The notes under the pieces are model-generated. The model was given only the letters and a program-made list of their open reading frames with translations, searched no databases and was not told where the DNA came from. Shown here in pieces: positions 13,065-18,817 of a stretch of 18,817 nucleotides of DNA; position 1 is the stretch's first letter, and every line of letters starts with the position of its first letter. The stretch is from Hadersleviella sp041745395 (GTDB lineage Bacteria > Chloroflexota > Anaerolineae > Promineifilales > Promineifilaceae): NCBI GenBank assembly GCA_041745395.1, contig JBGTIZ010000298.1, forward strand, positions 1 to 18,817. The letters are read 5' to 3'. Made by a program: the position numbers and the translations under genes.

Positions 13065-14174
13065 TCACGCCGTTGTGACGCCGGGAAGGGTAAAAAAGAA
13101 GCAGGCCTGTCCAGCATGGACATGGTAGCCCGCTTCACCACCTAGCCGTTCGGCAATGCGTTTAACAATGGACAGGCCTAGACCATTTCCCCGATTTTCG
13201 TTATGTAAATGGGATAGCTGGGCAAACTCGGTAAACAAAGAGGGGATTTCCTCTTGGGGGATAAGAGAGCCGTTGTTAGCCACACAAAAACGGACAAGGT
13301 TGCCCGCTATTTTTTCCGCCCGTAGCGTGATCTGACACGGCCGTGCGCCATACTTCAGCGCATTGCTAATATAATTCGTCCACATCATCTCCACCCACGG
13401 CGCGTACCCGCGCACCACAGGCCAATGCTCGGGCAAAGTCACTTCCGCCCCGATGTCTTCCCGCAGAGGCTCCAACGTCTGAAGCGCACTGGCGACTAGG
13501 CTCCCCATATCTAGCGGCTCCAGCGGCACCGCCTGTTTACGCACCCCCGCCAACAAGAGCAACCCTTCGATAATCTCTTCGATTTTGCGCCCCGCATCTA
13601 TCACCCGCTGAATCTGCGTGTTGACCTTGGGCATATCGGCTGTGTGATGGCGCACCAGCACGGCATTAACGAGCAGAGCCGTCAGCGGATTTTTGAGGTC
13701 ATGCGCCACGGTGTGGGCAAAAGCGTCTAGCTCCGCTTTACTCTGCTCTAAATCAGCCACTTTATAGGTCAGCTCTAGCTGTAGCTGGCGCAGTTGCAAA
13801 TGCACCTGAATCCGCGCCAAAACTTCATCTGGGGCAAATGGCTTACTAATATAGTCTACGCCCCCGGCGGACAACCCCGCTATACGATTCGCTGTTTGGG
13901 CCATCGCGCTAATAAAAATGATGGGAATCTCGGCCGTGTCGGGGTTTTTGCCCAGAGCTTGGCTCACTTCATACCCGCTCATGCCTGGCATGTTCACATC
14001 TAGCAAAATCAGGTTGGGAAGCCACATGGCGGCCAGCCGTAGCCCTTCCGCGCCGTCACGCGCCTGCACCACTTCGTACTCTTGCTGGGTGAGAATTACT
14101 TCGAGTAGGCGACGGCTAGACGCATCATCATCAACAATCAGGATCGTAACGGGAAGGATTGGGTTGGGAGACAT
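13065..14174 (-). CDS. Receiver-histidine kinase hybrid
   Basis: 369 aa, cytoplasmic, no membrane segment. Residues 10-125 form a receiver domain with acidic pocket D15-D17, phospho-acceptor Asp59 (LLDVNMPG) and Lys111 (SKPF). A short helical linker leads to a HisKA domain with His158 in TVAHDLKNPL, then the ATPase with N-box NYISNALKYG (267-276), VANNGSLIP (298-306) and G2 box GNGLGLSIV (329-337). The usual Asp of the DxGxG box is Asn, as in some active kinases of this type. So it takes phosphate from an unknown kinase at the receiver and signals on through His158. No partner is adjacent. The start has no ribosome site; an extended -10 lies upstream. Confidence 0.93.
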   Translation of the reverse strand: MSPNPILPVTILIVDDDASSRRLLEVILTQQEYEVVQARDGAEGLRLAAMWLPNLILLDVNMPGMSGYEVSQALGKNPDTAEIPIIFISAMAQTANRIAGLSAGGVDYISKPFAPDEVLARIQVHLQLRQLQLELTYKVADLEQSKAELDAFAHTVAHDLKNPLTALLVNAVLVRHHTADMPKVNTQIQRVIDAGRKIEEIIEGLLLLAGVRKQAVPLEPLDMGSLVASALQTLEPLREDIGAEVTLPEHWPVVRGYAPWVEMMWTNYISNALKYGARPCQITLRAEKIAGNLVRFCVANNGSLIPQEEIPSLFTEFAQLSHLHNENRGNGLGLSIVKRIAERLGGEAGYHVHAGQACFFFTLPGVTTA

Positions 14175-14218
14175 AGAGGGTGGGGTGCGAGGATGAATGT
14201 ATAGTCAGATGAGGCAGA

Positions 14219-14227
14219 ATTATAGCA
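14219..14227 (-). promoter_or_regulatory. Extended -10 promoter of the hybrid kinase
   Basis: On the minus strand TGC-TATAAT (-10 at 14219-14224) forms an extended -10 element without a good -35. The leader would be about 38 nt. Next to it, TTGCCCTC (14231-14238)/GAGGGCAA (14250-14257) makes a hairpin in the upstream region. Confidence 0.5.
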
Positions 14228-14326
14228 TATTTGCCCTCAACGGCAGGAAGAGGGCAAAAAGCGAGGTGTTTTTTTCGGGGTGTTTTCCTCTTTGCACCTC
14301 TGCCCCTCAGTGAGAGTTTGCCTTTA

Positions 14327-14746
14327 CTAGCTTAACTCTACTTTGAAGCGCGTTTGTCCAATCGTGACCACATCCCCTGCGCTGATAACGGCCGGCTCGG
14401 TAAGGGGCACATCATTGAGCAACGTGCCATTACGGCTTTCCAAATCTTCTAGCCACCAGCGTTGGCCGCGTAGCACAATCAGAGCGTGCTCGCTCGAGGT
14501 AAAGCCGTCATCCACCACGATAGCGTTGCTGGGCGCACGGCCGAGACGAGTGAGCGGCAAGAGGGGATATGGCTCTTGGTCGCTATTAAGCACGTGGAGC
14601 CAGCCTCGAGGCTGGCTGGCGGTTTTTAACACGGCCGTGGAAGCCCGCATTTCCCCATACACCAACCAAGCCATCACCACCATAAAAACCAGCAACACGG
14701 CCGCCCCCAGCAAACGCAAACCAAACAAAACCAAAGTCACATCCAT
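14327..14746 (-). CDS. Membrane-anchored FHA-domain protein
   Basis: 139 aa: an N-terminal membrane helix (about 5-30), a short linker, then an FHA domain (about 60-136) with all phosphothreonine-binding landmarks: GR at 69-70, SSEHA (84-88) and SRNGT (104-108). FHA domains read phosphothreonine on partner proteins, so it should act downstream of a Ser/Thr kinase, which is not in the window. It starts three bases after the stop of the FhaA-like gene, a clear two-gene operon. The pair resembles the fhaA-fhaB arrangement beside pknB/ftsW/pbpA genes in Actinobacteria and Chloroflexota, but those neighbours are missing here. Confidence 0.92.
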   Translation of the reverse strand: MDVTLVLFGLRLLGAAVLLVFMVVMAWLVYGEMRASTAVLKTASQPRGWLHVLNSDQEPYPLLPLTRLGRAPSNAIVVDDGFTSSEHALIVLRGQRWWLEDLESRNGTLLNDVPLTEPAVISAGDVVTIGQTRFKVELS

Positions 14747-14749
14747 ACG

Positions 14750-15577
14750 CTACAGTTGCCCCTCATCTGTCTGTGCGCTCGAACGCGGCGACTCAATCGC
14801 CGACATGGAGCGCGTCTCATTATCAAACTGCCCCCGGCGCAACTCGCGCCGCGCCTCCGTCGTCGCTCCTTCCCCATAAATCAGGGACACATCACTCATC
14901 GTAATCACATCCCCCGGCTGAAGCACACATTCAACCACAGTGGCCCCATTGACCTGTGTGCCCATGTTACTGCCCAAGTCATAAATAACAAAATGCCCCG
15001 ACCGCCAGCGCACTTGCGCATGTTTGCGGCTAACCGAAGGCGAATTCAAAATAATATCGTTATCGGTGCGGCGACCAATCGTAATCAGCGGCTGAATCAA
15101 AGAGACATGCTGACGCCCATCTATAATGAAAAAGGCGTCCAGTTTGCGAATCGTCTTGACCGCATCCAGCGTCTCATCCACTTCGGAACGGCGCAACTGC
15201 TTGGTCGCGGCTCGATCAGAAGCGCGTTGCCGCGCCGCAACGTGAATCGTGTGCTGGCGCAAGCTTTCTTGGGGCACAAGGGTCACCGTCGGCCGTTCAG
15301 GAAGCAACAGGCCGACCTGTTGCGCCAACTGGACCAAATAGTTCGCCAAGCGGTCTTCGATGCCGGGTTCGGCCAAGGCGTCATAATCAGCGGGATGCAG
15401 ATAAACGTCGTAGTGGGTCGCCACTTCCCCCTGTTCATAACTTTCTTCCATCGCCCGCATCAGGCGATTGGCGATTTCTTGCTGGGCAACGCGCCCGCCA
15501 AAAAAACGGCTGAATGATCCTTCGATGAGGCGTTGCGCCATGGCTTCAAAGCGTGAGAGGTGTTTGCCGTCTAACAT
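14750..15577 (-). CDS. FhaA-like protein (DUF3662 plus FHA domain)
   Basis: 275 aa. The N-terminus (about 6-110) is the DUF3662/FhaA N-terminal domain, with its typical FEAMAQRLIEGSFSRFFGGRV start and helix IANRLMRAMEE. After a basic linker, the FHA domain (about 150-235) shows GRR (168-170), SVSRKHAQV (181-189) and NMGTQVNG (204-211). A 40-residue charged tail rich in Ser/Arg follows. In mycobacteria FhaA binds phosphorylated partners and modulates cell-wall synthesis; here that is analogy only. No Shine-Dalgarno sequence precedes the ATG, and a TATAAT box lies just seven bases upstream, so the mRNA is probably leaderless. Confidence 0.92.
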   Translation of the reverse strand: MLDGKHLSRFEAMAQRLIEGSFSRFFGGRVAQQEIANRLMRAMEESYEQGEVATHYDVYLHPADYDALAEPGIEDRLANYLVQLAQQVGLLLPERPTVTLVPQESLRQHTIHVAARQRASDRAATKQLRRSEVDETLDAVKTIRKLDAFFIIDGRQHVSLIQPLITIGRRTDNDIILNSPSVSRKHAQVRWRSGHFVIYDLGSNMGTQVNGATVVECVLQPGDVITMSDVSLIYGEGATTEARRELRRGQFDNETRSMSAIESPRSSAQTDEGQL

Positions 15578-15584
15578 GTGCTTG

Positions 15585-15614
15585 ATTATACGGAAGATAG
15601 GAAATAGGGCACAA
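15585..15614 (-). promoter_or_regulatory. Promoter of the FHA operon, giving a leaderless mRNA
   Basis: On the minus strand: -35 TTGTGC (15609-15614), an 18-nt spacer and a perfect -10 TATAAT (15585-15590). Only seven bases separate the -10 from the ATG at 15577, so transcription should begin at or next to the start codon. Confidence 0.65.
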
Positions 15615-15706
15615 GGTACGCGGGGTTGGCGTAGGGCAGTCGGCAGTTAATGGAGATAAATTCATATGTAATTCAGGTTGCCTCCACGGCCGTGTAACAG
15701 TACCAT

Positions 15707-15741
15707 CAGAAGTCAGAAGTAAAAAGCAAAAAGTAAGAAGC
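15707..15741. repeat. Five tandem heptamers upstream of selD
   Basis: CAGAAGT, CAGAAGT, AAAAAGC, AAAAAGT, AAGAAGC run without interruption between the divergent fhaA and selD genes. The remainder of the 239-nt gap holds a palindrome copy (15685-15694) and a second heptamer run. Confidence 0.7.
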
Positions 15742-15783
15742 GAGGCCAGATCGCACCCTCATCCCCCGCCACCAACCTCTTTA

Positions 15784-15811
15784 ATCATTGTTCATTATTC
15801 ATTACTCATTG
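15784..15811. repeat. Four heptamers just before selD
   Basis: ATCATTG, TTCATTA, TTCATTA, CTCATTG, ending five bases before the selD ATG. They replace the ribosome binding site, as at the FAD gene. Confidence 0.65.
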
Positions 15812-15816
15812 ACACC

Positions 15817-16863
15817 ATGACTGATAAAATCCGTCTCACCACCCTCGCTACCTGCGCTGGTTGAGCGTCCAAAATCGCCCCTGGCGATTTGGCGCAGGTT
15901 CTGCGACCCATACAAGAGACATTCAACCCCGCTGATTTTCCGCAACTGCTCGTCGGCCTCCACACGGCCGACGACGCGGCGGTTTATCAGCTCAACGAAA
16001 AACAAGCCATCATCAGCACCACGGATTTCTTCCCGCCGGTGGTTGATGACCCCTACGACTTTGGGGCGATAGCCGCCGCCAATGCGCTGTCCGACGTGTA
16101 CGCCATGGGCGGACATGTGCTGTTCGCCATTAACCTAGTCGCTTTTCCCGATAATCTGGACAAAGCGATTTTAGCCGAGATTTTGCGCGGCGGCGCGGAA
16201 AAGGTGGCGGAAGCGGGCGGCATCATTGCCGGCGGGCACAGCGTCACGGACAAAGAGCCAAAATATGGTCTGGCTGTGACGGGCATGATTGACCCCGCCC
16301 AAGTGAAGCGCAAGGGGGGCGCACGGCCGGGTGATGTCCTGCTCCTGACCAAGCCGCTGGGCGTGGGCGTCATTACAACCGCGCTCAAAAGGGGGCTGGT
16401 GAGTGATGAAGAGTTGTCCACGGCCGTGGACAGCATGAAAAAGCTCAACAAACAGGCGGCCGAAGCGGCTCTCGCCGTGGACGCCCACGCCATGACCGAC
16501 ATCACCGGTTTTGGCCTGCTGGGGCACGCCACCGAAATGGCAAAAGCGGGCAACGTCTCGTTTACTTTTTCGCTGGCGCAGTTGCCCTTTTTGCCGGGCA
16601 CGGCCACATACGCCGCCCAAAAAGCAATCCCCGGCGGCACTTGGCGCAATGAGTCCCATTTTGCGCCGCAGGTGAGCTTTGACACGGCCGTGTCTCGTCT
16701 CTGGCGAGATGTCCTCTGGACACCCGAAACATCTGGTGGTCTACTTGTAGCCGTCGCGCCTGACCAAGTTGTGGCTTACCAAAAGCTGTGTGACACGGCC
16801 GTGGTTGTCGGCCGTGTTCACGCCGGAGAACCACAAATCATGGTGAACCTGTCTGACGATTAA
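15817..16863 (+). CDS. selD: Selenophosphate synthase SelD, selenocysteine-containing
   Basis: SelD makes selenophosphate from selenide and ATP for selenocysteine and selenouridine synthesis. A normal reading breaks at TGA 15862-15864. Starting at ATG 15817, the frame runs through this TGA to 16863, giving 348 aa, the usual length (347 in E. coli). The start reads MTDKIRLTTLATCAG-U-ASK: the UGA is residue 16, exactly at the catalytic Cys/Sec of SelD, and Lys19 is the conserved active-site lysine. The second Cys of E. coli's GCGCK is Ser here. Further family motifs: ISTTDFFPPVVDDPYDFGAIAAANALSDVYAMGG, GGHSVTDKEPKYGLAVTG and DITGFGLLGHA. A hairpin directly after the UGA fits a bacterial SECIS. 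No ribosome site is evident. selA, selB and selC must lie elsewhere. Confidence 0.95.
15851..15898 (+). promoter_or_regulatory. SECIS-like hairpin for UGA recoding
   Basis: The UGA at 15862-15864 is followed by AAATCGCC (15872-15879), loop CCT, and GGCGATTT (15883-15890), a perfect 8-bp stem. CC/GG and GCG/CGC extend it downwards, with T15868 and A15871 bulged, right up to the UGA. As an alternative, CCTGCGC (15851-15857) pairs with GCGCAGG (15892-15898), enclosing the UGA. The distance from UGA to loop, about 15 nt, fits known bacterial SECIS. The tiny CCU loop lacks the guanine common in apical loops recognised by SelB, so it is a divergent element. Confidence 0.7.
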
Positions 16864-16890
16864 GGTGGCTGATTGGCTAAGTTACCTGTT

Positions 16891-16953
16891 CAACTCTACC
16901 AACCAACTCCCTTACTCTCTTACTTACCCACTCTCTTACTCCCCTACCCCCAA
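16891..16953. repeat. Degenerate pyrimidine heptamer-like run before the last gene
   Basis: A one-sided C/T-rich run of about 60 nt with ACTC and TTAC repeating at roughly seven-base intervals (TTACTCT, CTTACTT, ACCCACT, CTCTTAC). Periodicity is looser than at other loci. It fills the gap after selD. Confidence 0.45.
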
Positions 16954-16961
16954 GGAACCCC

Positions 16962-18683
16962 ATGGATAGAACAGTCCCCGAAACTGGAAGCGAAGAAATT
17001 GCCCTTTACATCCGCACCTACTACACCCTGCTCCGCAGTACCCGCGAAGTCCCCATTAAGACCCTCCTCGAAGCGCACACCCGCATCGGCTCCGCCCTGC
17101 ACGTCGGCGCGGACAGCCAGGAAGTAGACATGGCCGCCTTCATTTATGGCATTCTGCGCCTGCCCGACTGTATGCTCGAACACGTCAATCTCGTCGTGAT
17201 GGGCCAATCTGAGCGCGTCTTTGCCCAACAAGGGTACGATCATGTCGAAAGCTGGCACAGCATTCATGCGCCCGCCCGCCGGCGGCGCACCTATTGGGAC
17301 GGCAAACAAACCCTAGCCGTCTTTATCGCTAGCCGCTCCGACATTGATGACCTCATTCCCATGCTGGTCGCCTATCAAATCGAGCGGGACAAACTGCATT
17401 ACCTGCTCAACCGTCCCACCGTCATTCGCCTTTTAGAAGCCAGCTTAACTGATCTAGGGCAAGATGGCTTGCGCAGTATTGCCGAGCAAACGGGTATCAC
17501 CTATGAAGACCTGGAACGGCTCAAAACGATCTGGGGTGATAAGTTGGCTAAACGATTGCTCATCATTGCCAACAAAAAAGTTTCTGTCGCTATCCGCCTC
17601 CTGGCAGGTTCATTTGCCGAGTACAAACGAGCGACGCGCCGCTGGTGGGACAACATCGCCGCCAGTTTGCCCGACATTGGCTTCTTCGAGCGACCGATTT
17701 ACTTTATCTCCAGCAACGTGCATAGTTTGCCCAACTTGCTTAGCGGGTATGCCCAATCTATCGAGGATGAACTCATTCAGTTCATTCAAACCAGCAACGA
17801 TGTCGGTTTACAGCAGGAGTATGAAGATATTCGGCGGGAAAATGTGCCCAGTAGCCACGATAATCTGCTCTATTATGTCCTGAAAAAGCTTGAGAGCCGA
17901 TTTCCCCAGCGCACGGCCGATAGATTAGCGCATGAACGACAACATGGCATTCATCGCATCGAAAGCCGCCATGTGTTCGATGTCGAGGCGCAAGTGGTCG
18001 AACTCAACAAGCTCGACACCACCAAGCTTGACCCCCGTCTCAACATGCCCGAACTCGAGCAATTAACCGAGAGCAATGCCCTAATCATCAACATTGATTA
18101 CCCGCTGGGCATGGCCGCCTACCAGATTTTGTCGGAAATTGCGCGGAACATCGCCGAGATTCGGGGCGTGTATATCATGGGCAAATCGGCCACGCTGAAC
18201 GGCCGCATTGGGGATGTGATGATTCCCAACGTGGTGCATGATGAACATTCGCAAAACACCTATATGTTCAACAATTGCTTCACGGCCGGGGACATTGTGC
18301 CCCATCTTGTTTATGGCAGTGTGTTAGACAACCAAAAAGCAATTACGGTGCAGGGCACATTTTTGCAAAATCATGAATACATGGCCGTGCTGTACAACGA
18401 AGGGTATACCGACCTCGAGATGGAAGCGGGGCCGTATCTGAGCTGTATGTATGAATTGGTGCGCCCCCGTCGCTATCCCTATAACGAAATTGTGAACCTG
18501 TATCAGGCGCCATTTGAAGTGGGGATTTTGCACTATGCGTCGGATACGCCGTTTAGCAAAGGGAAAAATTTGGGGTCGCAAAATCTCTCTTATTTTGGCA
18601 TGGATCCCACGTATGCCACGATGATTGCCATTCTACGCGCCATTGAGAAGTCGGAAATCGAGGAGGGCAAGCGTAACAAGTGA
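16962..18683 (+). CDS. 573-aa protein with nucleoside-phosphorylase-like C-terminus
   Basis: AAGGA five bases before the ATG supports this start. Not assigned to a known function. The N-terminal two thirds (about 1-345) is mostly helical with several basic segments (APARRRRTYW, KRATRRWWDN) and no membrane helix. The C-terminal part (about 370-565) resembles the purine-nucleoside-phosphorylase fold: INIDYPLGMAAYQILSEIA, then IMGKSATLNGRIGDVMIPN (405-423), and TDLEMEAGPYL (483-493), where Glu-Met-Glu recalls the ribose-binding strand of these enzymes. So it may cleave or bind a nucleoside-like ligand. It follows selD at 98 nt with no terminator, so the two may be co-transcribed. It has no exact CACGGCCGTG, unusual for a gene this long here. 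Confidence 0.8.
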   Translation: MDRTVPETGSEEIALYIRTYYTLLRSTREVPIKTLLEAHTRIGSALHVGADSQEVDMAAFIYGILRLPDCMLEHVNLVVMGQSERVFAQQGYDHVESWHSIHAPARRRRTYWDGKQTLAVFIASRSDIDDLIPMLVAYQIERDKLHYLLNRPTVIRLLEASLTDLGQDGLRSIAEQTGITYEDLERLKTIWGDKLAKRLLIIANKKVSVAIRLLAGSFAEYKRATRRWWDNIAASLPDIGFFERPIYFISSNVHSLPNLLSGYAQSIEDELIQFIQTSNDVGLQQEYEDIRRENVPSSHDNLLYYVLKKLESRFPQRTADRLAHERQHGIHRIESRHVFDVEAQVVELNKLDTTKLDPRLNMPELEQLTESNALIINIDYPLGMAAYQILSEIARNIAEIRGVYIMGKSATLNGRIGDVMIPNVVHDEHSQNTYMFNNCFTAGDIVPHLVYGSVLDNQKAITVQGTFLQNHEYMAVLYNEGYTDLEMEAGPYLSCMYELVRPRRYPYNEIVNLYQAPFEVGILHYASDTPFSKGKNLGSQNLSYFGMDPTYATMIAILRAIEKSEIEEGKRNK

Positions 18684-18694
18684 GAACTAAAATA

Positions 18695-18817
18695 CTATGC
18701 ACTGCAAGTGCATAGGTTTGGCACTAAAGTGCCTTCGGTGACTTTCGCACCGACTGAAAGCTGAGGGACTAAAAGTCCATAGCTTTCACTATCAATACGC
18801 TTAAGCGCACTGAAAGT
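18695..18817. repeat. Cluster of short hairpins with ACT...AGT cores, running off the edge
   Basis: In order: CTATGCACT-GCA-AGTGCATAG (18695-18715), GGCACT-AA-AGTGCC (18720-18733), CGGTG/CACCG (18736-18752), a nested TGAAAGCT/AGCTTTCA (18755-18788) around GGACT-AAAA-GTCC, and CGCTTAAGCG (18798-18807). Almost every base is in a stem. Several stems end in ACT/AGT next to an A-rich loop, so they look like units of one repeat family. The first hairpin lies 11 nt after a stop codon but has no T-run, so it is not a standard terminator. Confidence 0.8.

Larger units (their letters stand above)
189..16803. repeat. Dispersed palindrome CACGGCCGTG, 28 exact copies
   Basis: Exact copies start at 189, 635, 2032, 2398, 2958, 4017, 5678, 6260, 6449, 7566, 8077, 8215, 9042, 9303, 9961, 10378, 11430, 11658, 11994, 12205, 12237, 12867, 13336, 14630, 15685, 16419, 16683 and 16794. 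Twenty-four are inside genes and four between them. One-mismatch copies include 420, 6630, 8146, 8511 and 11452. Base composition alone predicts 0.02-0.03 copies in this length. The core CGGCCG contains a GGCC. It behaves like the HIP1 octamer of cyanobacteria: dispersed, palindromic, mostly within genes. Confidence 0.95.

Noticed and set aside
14231..14257. Hairpin TTGCCCTC/GAGGGCAA as a terminator
   Set aside because: No proper T-run on either strand; it lies upstream of a promoter and is not placed to end a gene.
15817..15888. selD as a pseudogene or with a downstream TTG start at 15889
   Set aside because: The frame is intact on both sides of the UGA, the UGA is exactly at the catalytic position, and a downstream hairpin is present.

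Overview
The window looks like a piece of a Chloroflexota (Chloroflexi) chromosome, most likely from a filamentous Anaerolineae/Ardenticatenia-type lineage, with roughly 55% GC. This placement is inferred from gene content: a DUF3662-FHA plus membrane-FHA pair, exported C39-like/TPR proteins with Pro-Thr linkers, a selenocysteine SelD of the C-A-G-U-A-S-K type and several uncharacterised membrane proteins. No rRNA, tRNA, transposase, phage gene or CRISPR array was seen.

Layout. 1-448: a (CACCTTG)n heptamer array cut by the window edge, then an orphan leftward promoter/terminator pair around about 240 nt of apparently non-coding DNA. 449-3956 (leftward): fluoride channel CrcB and two tandem paralogues of an exported C39-like cysteine-peptidase/TPR protein. 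4382-5390 (leftward): a universal stress protein followed by a translationally coupled pair of small genes resembling a toxin-antitoxin module. 5507-8328 (leftward): a CrtD/CRTISO-like FAD oxidoreductase, an SRPBCC protein and a short-chain dehydrogenase, probably one lipid/isoprenoid pathway. 8703-10615 (rightward): ribosomal protein bL28, an Ala/Lys-rich soluble protein and a membrane-anchored alpha/beta hydrolase, the first two each followed by a clear terminator. 10867-11016 (leftward): a 49-aa single-helix membrane protein. 11254-12918 (rightward): a TetR regulator and a polytopic membrane protein sharing one palindromic operator. 13065-15577 (leftward): a receiver-histidine-kinase hybrid and an FhaA-like/FHA pair. 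15817-18683 (rightward): selenophosphate synthase SelD, read through an in-frame UGA, and a 573-aa protein with a nucleoside-phosphorylase-like C-terminus. 18695-18817: a cluster of short hairpins running off the edge.

Three things stand out. (1) SelD has a selenocysteine codon at its catalytic position, directly followed by a strong hairpin, so the host should have a selenocysteine system. (2) The 10-bp palindrome CACGGCCGTG occurs 28 times exactly, where 0.02-0.03 copies are expected by chance. It behaves like cyanobacterial HIP1 and in genes is read almost always as Thr-Ala-Val. (3) Many intergenic gaps contain runs of 7-nt units whose sequence changes from locus to locus while the 7-nt period is kept. 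These resemble the STRR repeats of heterocystous cyanobacteria, and some have become terminators. A 108-bp dispersed repeat present in two inverted copies contains the same kind of heptamer core.
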